DNA of 64,000 nucleotides from Limanda limanda (lineage: Eukaryota; Chordata; Actinopteri; Pleuronectiformes; Pleuronectidae), in the NCBI RefSeq assembly GCF_963576545.1, contig NC_083646.1, positions 11,738,991 to 11,802,990 of the forward strand, given 5' to 3'. Under the pieces are notes generated by a model. The model did no database searches. It was not told where the DNA came from and saw only the letters and a program-made list of their open reading frames with translations. How positions within the stretch are numbered: the first letter of the stretch is position 1; every line of letters starts with the position of its first letter. This document shows positions 46,705-58,594 of this stretch, in pieces. The position numbers and the translations under genes are program-made.

Positions 46705-46935
46705 GTAGTAGAACAACTGAACAATACAATTAAATAATTAAATTAAATAATTAAATAAATTAAATTGCACATATTGTGTTGTGTGTTCAATGGGGTCACA
46801 GCTGGTTGTACAGTCTGACAGCAGCAGGAAGGAAGGACCTGCGATACCTCTCCCTCACACACCGGGGGTGAATCAGCCGGTGGCTGAAGGAGCTGTTTAG
46901 AGCTGCCAGGGTGTCCCGCATGGGGTGGGAGGAGG

Positions 46936-47632
46936 GACATCGATCAAAAAGAGAGAAAAGGGAGATGATGAGTTCACTTACAAAAACACGTGACTTTATG
47001 TGGATGTGTGTGATCTCATCAGGCTATTATACTTCACTTATACCTTTGATGATCAGATTTGGAAAAAACAAGAGCACCCAGAAGTTAAAAACCTGACTGT
47101 AAGGTAAATTATAAGTCCTTTTTGGCATTTAAAAATGTAACTTTCATTGAATTAAATTGACATTTAATCAACAACTGCAAGTTCATCATATACGGCTCAG
47201 ATGGTATTGATATATGAATCTATGAACTATTTTGTAATCTCATTCATGTTCTACTCATTGTTTAATTTGCAATATTTCTCATTTGATATTTGGGACTTTC
47301 AAGCACATTTTATATAAGATTTTTTATTGACATTTTCACACAAAGGTGATGTAATGATTGATCAAATCATAAAAAATATTGTATATTTCTCTATCTCTGT
47401 TCTTTCAGGTGAACTGAGTCGAGGTAAATATCCACTCAGTTTTCTCCTGGAAGAAGACTTTATTTATACTCCACTGCCTCCAAATGCATCGGTTAGTGTA
47501 GGTGTCTTAGTGAGAGTGTATTGGTTGATAACGATAACGATTTGTTTGTCACAAATCAAATTTTGATAGTTTAATTTTGTTGTCACGCTATGTTTGTGCC
47601 AAGAACACTTTATCTTAATGTGTATTGTATAT
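46936..47632. other. Intergenic AT-rich stretch
   Basis: No coding exon or RNA gene recognised; short frames only. May contain more of an L2-type LINE, given the 3' end just after it. Confidence 0.5.
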
Positions 47633-47695
47633 TAAGCACTTTGAGCTGCACATCTTCAATGAAAGGTTCTATACAAATACAATTAATTATTAGAT
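47633..47695 (+). mobile_element. L2-type LINE 3' terminus
   Basis: AAGCACTTTGAGCTGCA followed by TCAATGAAAGGTTCTATACAAATACAATTAATTATTA-type sequence (given here in words beyond the first motif) is the conserved 3' end of fish L2-like LINEs. Only the terminal part is recognisable. Confidence 0.6.
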
Positions 47696-47869
47696 ATAGG
47701 GTTGTGTGAATGCTTCTGTATGATGCCATAAGCAGTCATATTGTATATCTAAGGTATGTAAGATGTATTAAGGACAAATTTATTTGTCTTACAATATTTA
47801 TTGTGTGGTGTATTTGCAGGCATGATGCATAAAGAAAAATAAAGAACTTCACAATTCACGGTCTCTGGT

Positions 47870-49575
47870 TTTATTATTAATAACAATACTTAGGGATCAT
47901 AAAACAAAAAAAGACAAATGAAAAAACTAAATAACACTGTAATTAGGACACAGCTGTCTCTTCTGTATCACCCGAGGAGAGAGGTTGCTGGTTGGTCTGG
48001 GTTAGTAAAGAAGACGTGGTGGGTGGAATGAGGGTGAGCGTGAAAGAAGGGATAATTTATAAAGGAGAGGGAAACAAGTGATTGAGGAATGAGACTGCAG
48101 GGGAAAGACGATGTTTTAGTTTTATAGTTGTGACTGTGATGTGAGGTGAAGACCAGAAAGAAAAGGAGAGAACATGAAGACGTGAGAGAGCTTCCCATAC
48201 ATTACACATAAGGCACTTGACATACAAAAAAACTTTTAAGCATAACAAAACAACTGCAACAATTATTTCATTAATACCTCAAGTTTTTTTCAACACTGAA
48301 AAAAAAAATCAAAGAACATACCTGTAAACCCGTTTCATACACATAATCATACCTAAAATAATTCACTTAGATCAACACTTAAATTCTCGCCAAGGTTATT
48401 AAATATAACCCAGGCCACAAGGCAGTGAACTGTAGACATCTGGCCGATATTCATAAATCTAGAAATGGTTAATCTGTCCCATTCCATTCGCCTTCATAAA
48501 ACTCCTTCATTTCAACAGAGCAGACCACTATTGCAATCATCTTCAGGAGAGTCCTTGCGTTACATCGAGTGGCATCATCACTGTGATTCATTGCTCAACT
48601 GGATCAAACTGCTTCAGCCACACCAGAGCAGAAAAAAAACATCCAGCTCCATCACAACTTGCAGGATGCTGTGATTTTATATCACAGTGCTGTTGTGTCT
48701 AACATTCATCTCTAGTTATGACTGAGCCATGATAAATAACCTTTGCAGGTCATACATCTCTTTCGGAAGCGGAAAACCGGACTGGAATTAAAATAACAAA
48801 GAAAGATTTACTTTCTGTTTATCTTTAAAAAAAAGTTAATACCTCATGTATTCATCCAAGGCAGACTGCTTTTAAAATGGCACCAGCTACAGTGGGGAGC
48901 AGAGGCACACAGTCCTCCTGCTGATTATTACATTATACTGTAGATAACATTTTATAAGAGACACTGTATGTTTGTGCAAAGACGTTGCAATAGCTGAACA
49001 TACACATACTTGCATAGGCTGAAAAATTAGGGAAATAAATGCCCTATTGTTCCATTTTCATAAAACGTTCACTCGTCTAGTAAAAAAACAGCGACGTTAC
49101 AAGGAAATAAAGCGACACGAGATTAAAGCATAAAAGCTATAAAATGTCATTTGGACAGCGATTAGCTGGCTCTAAGGCACAGTTAGAACAAGAAAGCTAA
49201 AGTAGAAGCAGCATCACCCTCTTCAGTTCTCTCCATAATTTGGTCCTCTCCATTTCCTCCTCTGTCTCTTAAATTTGTGACCGACATCTCACATGATATT
49301 ATTCTCTGATGAAAAAGCACAAAACAAATCCTGCCAGTTGCTGTTTATCATCTGCTGGATCCCTGTGCCCTCTAAACGTATGAATGAACATGTGTTAGTG
49401 TGTCGTGCAAAGGTGTTAGTGTCAAATTTCCTCAGGATACCTGGTGTTCTTGGTTTTAGGGAATGTCTTGCCCCCTCCGCTCTTCTCTCTCTCCATCCCT
49501 CCCTCCTGCTCCCCCACTGAGGGTGTGAGTCCGATGTGAGATGAGTCCATCTCACATTCCTAAATCCTGACACCT
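47870..49575 (-). other. Probable cers2 3' UTR, poly(A) signal at 47870-47875
   Basis: AATAAA on the minus strand at 47870-47875, 1.7 kb beyond the cers2 stop. No competing gene is seen. The frames in 47968-48674 lack any recognised domain. The exact end is inferred. Confidence 0.5.
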
Positions 49576-52500
49576 TCAAGCTGTCTTGCTGTGGTTGTTG
49601 TTGTGGACTGAATGACCGTTCTGCACTGGTCCATTTTTCTTCATGTCCTTCCCCACCTCCTCCTCTTCTTCTGATTCATCTGTTTCGTCTTTGTCACTCC
49701 TTGCATCGTCAACCTTTTCCTGAAATACAAAAAGGAGGGACACGGTGTGAGGCCATTTATAAACATGTCAGTCAGGATCTCCCTCTGTACTGGAGCTCTG
49801 GTCAGTGTCGGACACAAACCCAAACTGTCCCTGTGAGAGTGTTAGTGTGTGTGGAGCCTTTACTCTTTTGTTGATCTGTGGAATATATTTGGATGTTGCA
49901 TGTATCTGTACTTTTTTGTTTTTTTTCATACTTTATTTAGTGTATTTACAATTAGTGATATTTGGGATTTATATGATTTGTTAAGGATTTACAATCAGAA
50001 TCTTTCAATTTGAGTACTTTCAACTGACAGTTCCACTGCTTTCATCTTTATTCTTTCAAGCGCCTATAATAAATATTTGTATACTAAAAATGTATATAAT
50101 ACATTTTATGGTGATAATGTTGCTCTGTGTATCATATGAGTGGTGACATGTTTATGATTTTATTGATAAATAAACAGAATCTGTAGATTTATTTGTGTTT
50201 CTTTACATTGCTCGTGAGGAAGCGGACTGCCATGCGTATGATGAGGACAGCCCAGAAGATATGTAGACACTGAAGAATCATCAGAAGTCCGTTGAAGAAG
50301 TAGTACCCAAAAAAGGGTTTGTAGATAGTCACTGGATAAACCCACGTACAGTAAATAATGCTGCAACAGAGAAAGTACGGGTTAGGAAGATGGTAAATGA
50401 GTAGCATGTACAAAAACTGACATCCTGCAGCAGTTCAGTTGAATAAAATATTTAAAATGTGTGTGTACCGGAAGGGGAAGACGAACAGACGGGTGACAAT
50501 GAAGATTGCAGCAAATACGATGAAGATGTAGTTACAGGCGTTACGCCAACCAGCATAGTTGAACATCTTTGCAGACTGTGAGAGTGAGGAGGAAAGAAAG
50601 GCATTTATTTTGTATGGATTGCAGATGAATGGAGAATACATTTGTTTGAATAATGGATAGTTAATTTGCCTGTATTTCACTAGACAACCAAAGTGTAGAT
50701 TCGTCCACTAGGTGGCAGTCTATCATAAGTGTATTGCCATCGGATATCAGAGCACTCATAACCATGGATAAACTAAAATAAAATCTTAGCTGATATTCAG
50801 AACATAAAGAGTCTTAACAGTGATTAATGACAGTTTTACTAGTAGAGAAACAAAAACACCTAATTTGTATTCAGTATACTGTATTTGCATGATGCAGAGT
50901 ACAGCGCCCACAGTTAATGTAAATCACTCGACCATACTGGAAGCTTACTGGTTCTGACTGCAGGCACATGTTTGTTTGCCAACGTGTAGTGAACAAAATG
51001 CTGCGAATACAAACTTCTGCAATGACTTTATGAGGCGGACATATTTACCTCAAGAAAGTAATCAGAGGAGTCGTGCACCAACATGATGAGAGTTCCAGCA
51101 CGGATGTAGTTAACACACCAAGAGAAGCTGATGAGGAGGATGGTCGCCACATGGTGAATAATCTGCTCCTTGAAGTCCTTGAAAGAACGAAACAGGTTGG
51201 AAGGAGACGTGTTACTGGTGCTGGGGAGAAGAGATTGTTTGGAATATGTATTTATGTGTTACATGTTTTAAGGGGGTCTGTGTGGATGGTGGTTAAACAT
51301 GCTTAAGAGGTTTTGAGGTTAAAATACAGTGTTAGAGAAACACCCTGTTCCTCTTTGGCATGATTTCCCCTCACTACATGCAGCTGACCCGGGTCGAAGG
51401 AGTTTAAACACTCACACATTCAAACACACGTGTAACAACAGCCTGATGGCCACCCGCAGTTCGTTCCAGATTTCAGCAAGAGCACCACAGTGTGCTGGTC
51501 ATCATGATGTAATAAAAACCTTTCAATTATAGTACAGGCTCAAAAGTGTCTGTATGAATTATAGATTAACTTTCCATTTACTTTTCCTTCCCTCTTAATG
51601 CAAATCAATTTCACTCACTTTGCGTTTCACATCAGAAGCCACACTGAAGAGCAGAGAGCTGTAGAAACCCAGCTCGATCATGTAGTACCAATACTGAGAT
51701 GGCAGCAGCGTCTGCAGGGGAAAAAACAGGTCTGCCATTTATACATAAATCAACTGTGTTTGGAACAAGGTCTGCGACTAAAGAATCTATAAATTATTGA
51801 TTAATCTTCCGTTTATTCACTTGATCTGAATCTATTCAAGGCCGTCATTTGTTCTTCCAGCCCAGGTAAACACATTGAAATTGCTGGTTTCATAAAAGCG
51901 ACTGAATTCCAAATATATTCAGTAGATAATCACAGAAGGCACAGAACCAGCAAATGTTGACATTTCACAGATCCATACCAACATTTATTGTGGCGCTACC
52001 TTGAACAGTAAACAATTATCTAAATTAACTGACTGATTTTCTTCTGTTCAGAGTTCTGATGTGTACATTGCAGATCTTATCAAAAGAAGCAATTTCAGTA
52101 TTGACAGTCTTTGCTACAGGTCTGATGGCGCTGACTGAAACTTTTATGAGGGAACTGAATTTATGGCCTGAAAATGCTCCAGTGCATTCCATGCACAAAG
52201 TCATCCTAAAGACATACCAGCACAGGGAAGCCTTCCCACATCTCCTTCAGGTCATACAGCCAAGGTTTCTGTCGGGAAACATGAGATGTGAATGAGACAG
52301 CAGAACAGGTGTATTTTTATCAACTGACTCAGCACTGCAATGAGTCAACGCTGCCCTGTCCGACAGTGCAAAAGGTGAGAGGACTGCAGCAAAAAAGACA
52401 GACTACCATGGACATCGCCGAGTTACGATGGCAGGGCAGGTGATTAATGACAAGGTACAGAGACAAGAGGAGAAGGCGAGGTTGAAGTTAAATCGGAAGT

Positions 52501-55500
52501 ACTCACATCGATGAGGGCAGCCAGGCCAGCAATGAAAGCAAGAAGGTAAAAGGTAAATCTCCAACTGCAAGAGAACACACACACACTCTCTATTCAGTCA
52601 ATGGGGCAAAAGACAATAGACACATTTTCTACCAGAAGACACATGAGTGCATAACACACACACACACACACACACACTGAAGAATGCACGATTGAAAGAA
52701 ATACCAGGCTGAGCGAAGAGTGGGAAAGAAACTCGGGTGAACTGAGTTGAGAATGTCCCATTAGGCCAAACACACAATGAGAGCTGTCATATATTATCCT
52801 CCCTGCTAAAGTCCTTAGCCAGAGATAATGACGTGTCTTTCCCACTGCAGCCTCTCATATAGTTGAGAAAATAATATTTCATACATGAAACAGAGTAACA
52901 GAAAAACAGTGAACATAGAAAGAGACAGTGGGAGAGTGATGAATATATCGGGGGGAAACTAGGGGAGAAAACAGACAGAGACTGATTCAGACGGGAAAAT
53001 GTCGTAAAACACACACAGCAAAAGATGCCATAACTAGAGAGTGAACTATATGCAGTCACAAGTACACAAGTCACATATCATATGCAAAACATCAGTCCAC
53101 TACAACGTCGCCCACACACACACAAACACACACATACTGTACATTCACCACTCTGATTCACCGTCTTCTTGCAGGTTTATGGGTCAGTTCACCTGATTAC
53201 AAAAAGCTTATTTTCACATATATCAAGTGGAATCTACTAGTCCTGCAGAGTGTTTTGGATTTATTGGCTCACTTTTGTAGAAATTATTTATTATTATTAA
53301 CTAATAAATATATTTATCTTCAGCTCTTATCCCTTACAACATTTTGCTCAAAACTATTGTTATTTTCAAAGGGACTGTTTCTTCAATTGAAAGTAATTCA
53401 GTAAAACTTGTGAAGTCTGTGTCTTCTGTAGTTTGGGTGAACTGACCCTTTATCTTGATCCAAACATGAATCATGACCATGAAGCTAATGAATTTTTACT
53501 AATTTTATGTAGACTGCAACACATGGGATGAAATAACGCATGAACAGATTTTTTGTGAATGTGTTTGTCCTAATGCATTTCACTACATATTTGTCTGTGA
53601 TTCAATTGGCAAACTCTATTATGCTGTCTAGATGTTGTTATGTCTGTGTTTTGTGCTGTATTTATTTTTAGGTGTCATCTGTTGCCAGCTTAGGGAAAAT
53701 TCAGTAACACTGTATTATCAAGTTATCATGTTGTTTTAACTCTGCTTCTGTATGAGTAATTGCTTGCACATAAAAATAACCAACAGCGGTGACACAGCAG
53801 CTGTTGCTGAGTTTCTGTGCTGATGAGTGTGTGGATGTTTGAATTTGTGTGCGTGTGTGTTTGTAAGTAGGGGTAGGGCGTAAGGGGGTATGGGCTCGGC
53901 AGTGGCATTGTAATCAGTTCATTTTAAAAATAGAGAGCTACTTTTGCCCACAGAAATGTCCTCATTTAGGATAAGGACGCAAGGGTGGGCAGCTGGCTCA
54001 ACCTGATCTATAGCCCCACACCATATCTCTCTCTATATATATGTTTAAGAGATGGAGAGAGTGTGAGAGTGTGAGAGAGAGAGAGTGTGAGAGAGAGAGT
54101 TGGTTAACCTGGCTTCTCTAAATTTCTTGAGCAAACTCGGTCTGTCCTGGTTCCGCCGTCTCCTGAACCATCGCTGCACTTGTCTTTCTGGAAAGCCAGT
54201 CTGCTTGGTAAGACTTCCGATTGAACTCTGTGAACAACACGAAGAGGCCACATTTTAGTATTCAATTTACTGACAGAACATTCGGTACAACACTCTGTCT
54301 TTAAGTGTGTGCGGGCTTCTAAGAACATTTACCGGTGTGGGGTTCTTGGCCACTTTACAGTAGTAGGACTCCAGTGCGACGTTGGGAGTGGCTTTGAGCC
54401 GTATGGTCTCTTTCACCCCGAGCAGAGAGGCCAGGGGTGTAGCCACTGTCCTGTAATTATAAAAAGGTTGTTGAGACAAAGACAGCTATGAAATAAAAAT
54501 AATAATAAATAAAGAGTTTTTTGAAACAGTGAGAAACTGAAAAACTGAAACATTTTCAAGTTGCGAAAAAATTATAATCCCAAAATAAAAATATACAAAA
54601 CGAAACAGAAAAGCTCACATGAATCTAAAATGGTTGTAGACATTATGATTAAGATGAAGGTTAATACATATTGTACATTGTGTGTACAGAGCAACAAGAA
54701 TCCTTCATATTAAGGTCTATTCTGAATTACCAGTATCTTTTTTTGTTTAATCAGACTTCCAACACTATACTTCATTTGCATGCAGAATTTTAGGGGGCAA
54801 TTTAGTACTGTCACTACTCACTACTGTCACGTGTACTATTAATGTTAGATGCACAAACCTATCAAAGTAAGAAAATATCCTTAGTGGAACTAATAATAAT
54901 TTATTATGATGCATAATTGGCATCTTCAGATTTTTGTGGTGCTGCATAATAATGAGGATAATAATAGTAACCACTTCCTCATAATAGTGGAGCATTCAAA
55001 TACGGATTTGGGTGCTGATTACCATGGCAACAGTCATTTCAGGTCAGCTCTATTCATGATTATATATGCCAAGAGACAGACTTGTATTGTGTGCCTCATT
55101 TGTGCTGTTCATTTGGCATCTAACACGAGATTCAGTTAGCCCACTTTGTAATTTGCCGCTCTGTGGCAGAGTGGGAGGTGGGGGATGAAAGACAATAATA
55201 AGGAAGAGAGCTATTAGCAATAAAACCAAGCTGGACTCTGTCAGCATTGTTTACAGCTACAGTTTTGGCTACTGGTAACAGGAACACTGGACCTGAGTGA
55301 GATACAGTACGAGTCAGGAGCAGAACCTTGTCTTGTTGAAGGCACAGCATTAGGAGAATTAAATAATTGATAAGCAAAAGGCCAGAGATAAAAACTGCAT
55401 TCTGAAGTAAATTAATCTAATAAGGGATCAGGAGGAAACAGCGGATGGCCAGACTAAAGAAGAGAAAGAGGAAGTGAAAGAGCAGCAGACCAGCAAAACA

Positions 55501-55787
55501 AGACAGGAGTTGGACTCGGCAAGAGGACAGAGAAAAACATGTACAGGAAGCAAATGTTTGAATTGATAACCACAGAAATAAACAAGGAGCACAGATAGTG
55601 TGTAATGGACTGACCTCTCAAAGATCTGACGTATAATGAGGAATATGAAGGCGATGGGCAGCGCCACCCACAGATCCCGTGCTTTAGCGTACACGCGCCC
55701 ATCCCGGTCCTCCAGGTCAGCCCAGCCCAGACCTTCAGGAAACCACAGCTGCTCCTGCCAGAACCACGCACTCAGCCCTGACAGCAT
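49576..55787 (-). CDS. cers2: Ceramide synthase 2
   Basis: CERS2 N-acylates sphingoid bases with very-long-chain acyl-CoA in the ER membrane. Ten coding exons close in phase: 55787-55615, 54450-54333, 54227-54109, 52564-52507, 52268-52218, 51711-51619, 51177-51049, 50575-50469, 50360-50207 and 49719-49576; 381 residues (human 380). Seen: N-terminal [15 protein letters not shown] before the first membrane span; Hox-like region ([20 protein letters not shown], then [10 protein letters not shown]); TLC/Lag1 domain with catalytic pair H212-H213 ([12 protein letters not shown]) and HDSSD (D240, D243); then membrane spans to MAVRFLTSN; and an acidic C-tail [17 protein letters not shown], the region phosphorylated by CK2 in the human protein. 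The G directly before the ATG begins the exon, so a non-coding 5' exon must lie upstream, probably near 62.4 kb. Similarity is closer to CERS2 than to CERS4 or CERS3 by the N-terminus and length. Confidence 0.95.
52654..52677. repeat. (CA)n microsatellite in a cers2 intron
   Basis: Twelve CA units, in the intron upstream of the exon 52564-52507. Another short CA cluster lies at 53115-53135. Confidence 0.85.
54050..54100. repeat. GA/TG-rich microsatellite at a cers2 5' splice site
   Basis: GAGAGA and GTGAGA units reaching to within 8 bp of the exon 54227-54109 on its donor side. The donor itself is GTTAAC. Confidence 0.85.
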
Positions 55788-58544
55788 CCTGGAACACAAG
55801 AAACACAAGCAGTCAGCACCACTCGCATGTGTTTATTGGGCTGTAAAAGCTAAAGACTCACACATATTGTAGTGGCATTATCCACACCATGAAAAACAAA
55901 CAAAGTGTGTATATATTGCTCCTCCTTAAGTTTGAATCTGACAAACTGTCTATAGAGGTTAACGTTAAAGGCGAACATTACACAGGCCTGGCTACGTGTA
56001 TGGGAAGAAATCTGTGATTAGGAATGTTTGGCAGCATGTAATTAAGGGAATAAGATGATGGTAACAATACTTCCCTCTTATTGGAAGCCTGGCTGTAGGT
56101 TTTTCCGAATGCCTATTTCCGAGCACATGGAGCACAGGCATTCAGAAGGCCCACGTGAGGGAGGAGAAATCAGACCGACAAGTGAGCAAACTGTTTCCAT
56201 CAAGCTTTTAACACCAACTCTCTCTCTCTACTCGACAGTTGACCGCTGTGAGAGTCGGTTCTGACTCTTGAGTGTGGAGATAAATATTCCCGCTGCTAAC
56301 TTCAGGGAGTGGTAGAGAATGAGAGTAGAAATGTCGGTGGCGAGGGAACGCTATTGTGTAAAGGATGTGAGTCATGTTTAACCCATATGTGCAAAGCCGT
56401 GGGGACACCCCCACACACTCCATCTCTGTGGTCCTCTTTAAGATCTACAGTAACTCCCCTCTCGCCCACTGCAGCTGCAAATGCCAAAACCGTGTAACCG
56501 CTTCAGTTCCACGCCCATCCCCAGCCGGCTGCTCCTCGCCAGTAATCAAGAAGGATTCCCTCTCTGACCGGACAGCCCTGCGTAATGCTGTCCCTCCCTT
56601 GACTATCTTTAAAACATGCAACTGAAATTACATTTTGGAAATAATGGTCTGATAAAAGTCCTTATGGGTGTGGTAAAACAAAACTGACAAAGCATTCTTC
56701 ACTGGCTACGTACTTGATGACATAGTTTCACAAAAATTTTAAATACGTCCTTATGTCTTGAGCCTGACTGATGTATCGGTCGTTCGTCTCTATTGGTTGG
56801 TATTGGTCTATGACAGATTAAACTGGTATTGGTATACATGTTGTCAGATATGCTTTGATATCAAAAACATAATGCAGGAAAAAATGCTTGGCTTAGATGT
56901 GCAGCTGTTATATGTACAGGACAGCACAGTAAGCACCACTGCCTCACAGTTTGAGCTTCCCTGTGTGGAGGTTCTCCCTGTGCCTGCATAGGTATTTACT
57001 TTTACTCCCTAAAATCCCTATCATCATCAATAAGAGGCTGAGTTGATAAGAAAACTATTGTAGAGCAACATGTGAGGGGAAACTGGAGGCAGACACCTGC
57101 AGGCAAATTCTTTAAGTCAGACTTGCTTCAACCTCGCTCAGGAATTGTAATTAAGTTTACTGCTGGGTGATTGTTAATGTCATATTAATGTGAGGATTTA
57201 TTTATTGTCTAAGAACGTAATGCCAGTTTGAAGGAGAATAAGGAAGTAGTTAATGTCTGCCCAGGTCAGGCTGACCGACATGTTCATTTATTATCATGAA
57301 AAGTATTTAAAGTGGGCAGATCATTTTTTCTAAATAAAGACAGATAAAGATCAGATGGTTTAGTTTTCATTTCCAGTTCTCATCACAAAGTCTGACTCTG
57401 TTCTGAGCTGCAATGATAAAATAAGAGTGAAAGCATCATCACTGTAGGGAATCAAATAATCGCTGTTTAGTTCAAATGAATCTGTACTAGTGTACGATAA
57501 TAACAGTATAATGTATTTATTTAGTGTGATAAATTTATTTTGTACCTGTCAGGGTCAGGTAGAAATGATAGTTTCCCAGTGATCTGATTGGTCAGTGTTT
57601 GCTATGGACAAGTTCATCTGGTCCGACCTAAGTGTACTGGTTTATTAGAGGCACTGTTAAATTAAATTAAGATGGTAAACAACCCGTGTAAGAAGTTAAC
57701 CACCATCATTACCCTGAAAACCCAGAGTTAAACATGAGGTTATCTTTGCCATTTTCACAGACACATTTGTCACACAATGTACAGTAGAAACCACTAGTGA
57801 TGATGGTTACAGTATTCACATAGTCTGCTGACAATGTAAATTGTATTACCACAACATGTGGTAAAAAGCTGTCACAGTGTGTAATGACTGCCTGCTATCA
57901 CAAGTTTACTGGGTGTGCATGTGCACGTGTGCTTGCTCTGTTCACTTGTGCACCATGTGACGTCTTCCTCCACTCACACCACTATTGCTCCCATTCCTGC
58001 TCTGCTTGTGTTTCGGGACTTTAGCAGTGTGTGGCTATCCCCCCCGTGCTCTGTCACAGAAATGGGAATGTAACATTAGTGGTGGGAATTGGTTTTGGAC
58101 CCTGACTGTTCAGACATATAGCAGGAGAGAGTCACAGCACACTTAATGTAGCAAAACTGTCCATTTTATAAGTTTATATTAATGCAATAACTACCTTAAT
58201 GAATATCAACTATCAACACAAGCACGCACTGTGTTTTCAAAATAGTATAACAATGCCATGCTCTTGATTGAGATAATTATCTAAATGGAAAAATAATGAA
58301 TCCGATGTGATTCGGAAAACTTACAAGATATTAAATGCCAGATTTGGGCACTTGACGTTTTTCAATCCTGTGATCTTCCTGGCACATTTGTGTAATGAAG
58401 TTGGACACACAGCCTTATTTATCAGAGCCATATCTTTGTCTTGTCCCTGGCGAGTTCTTTATATATGGCTAATATCAGCTCTTGGTGTTTTACACAGACC
58501 AGCCTTCATTAGATCAACCATAGAGTTAAAATATGGTTGCTAAA

Positions 58545-58594
58545 GGTTCATAGGTTCTTAGGTTCAAAGGGTCAAAGGTTCAAAGGGTCAAAGG
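58545..58594. repeat. GGTTCAAA/GGGTCAAA tandem array
   Basis: Five to six imperfect units alternating GGTTCAAAG and GGTCAAAG. By pattern it makes overlapping DR1-like elements (two AGGTCA-type half-sites one base apart), but an origin as a plain minisatellite is just as likely. Confidence 0.75.

Larger units (their letters stand above)
45499..46935 (-). mobile_element. LINE 3' fragment (Rex1-like), split by a hAT insertion
   Basis: Two halves, 45499-45691 and 46705-46935, flank a hAT-type element and join at its target duplication. The left half begins with GATAGATTGATAG-like units and TTTAATAGTCCCACAGTGGGGAAATT. The right half contains ACAGTCTGACAGCAGCAGGA, GGACCTGCGATACCTCTCCC and GGTGGCTGAAGGAGCTG, phrases of a very common fish LINE in antisense orientation (Rex1/Babar type, recalled). 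No reverse transcriptase remains. Confidence 0.6.
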
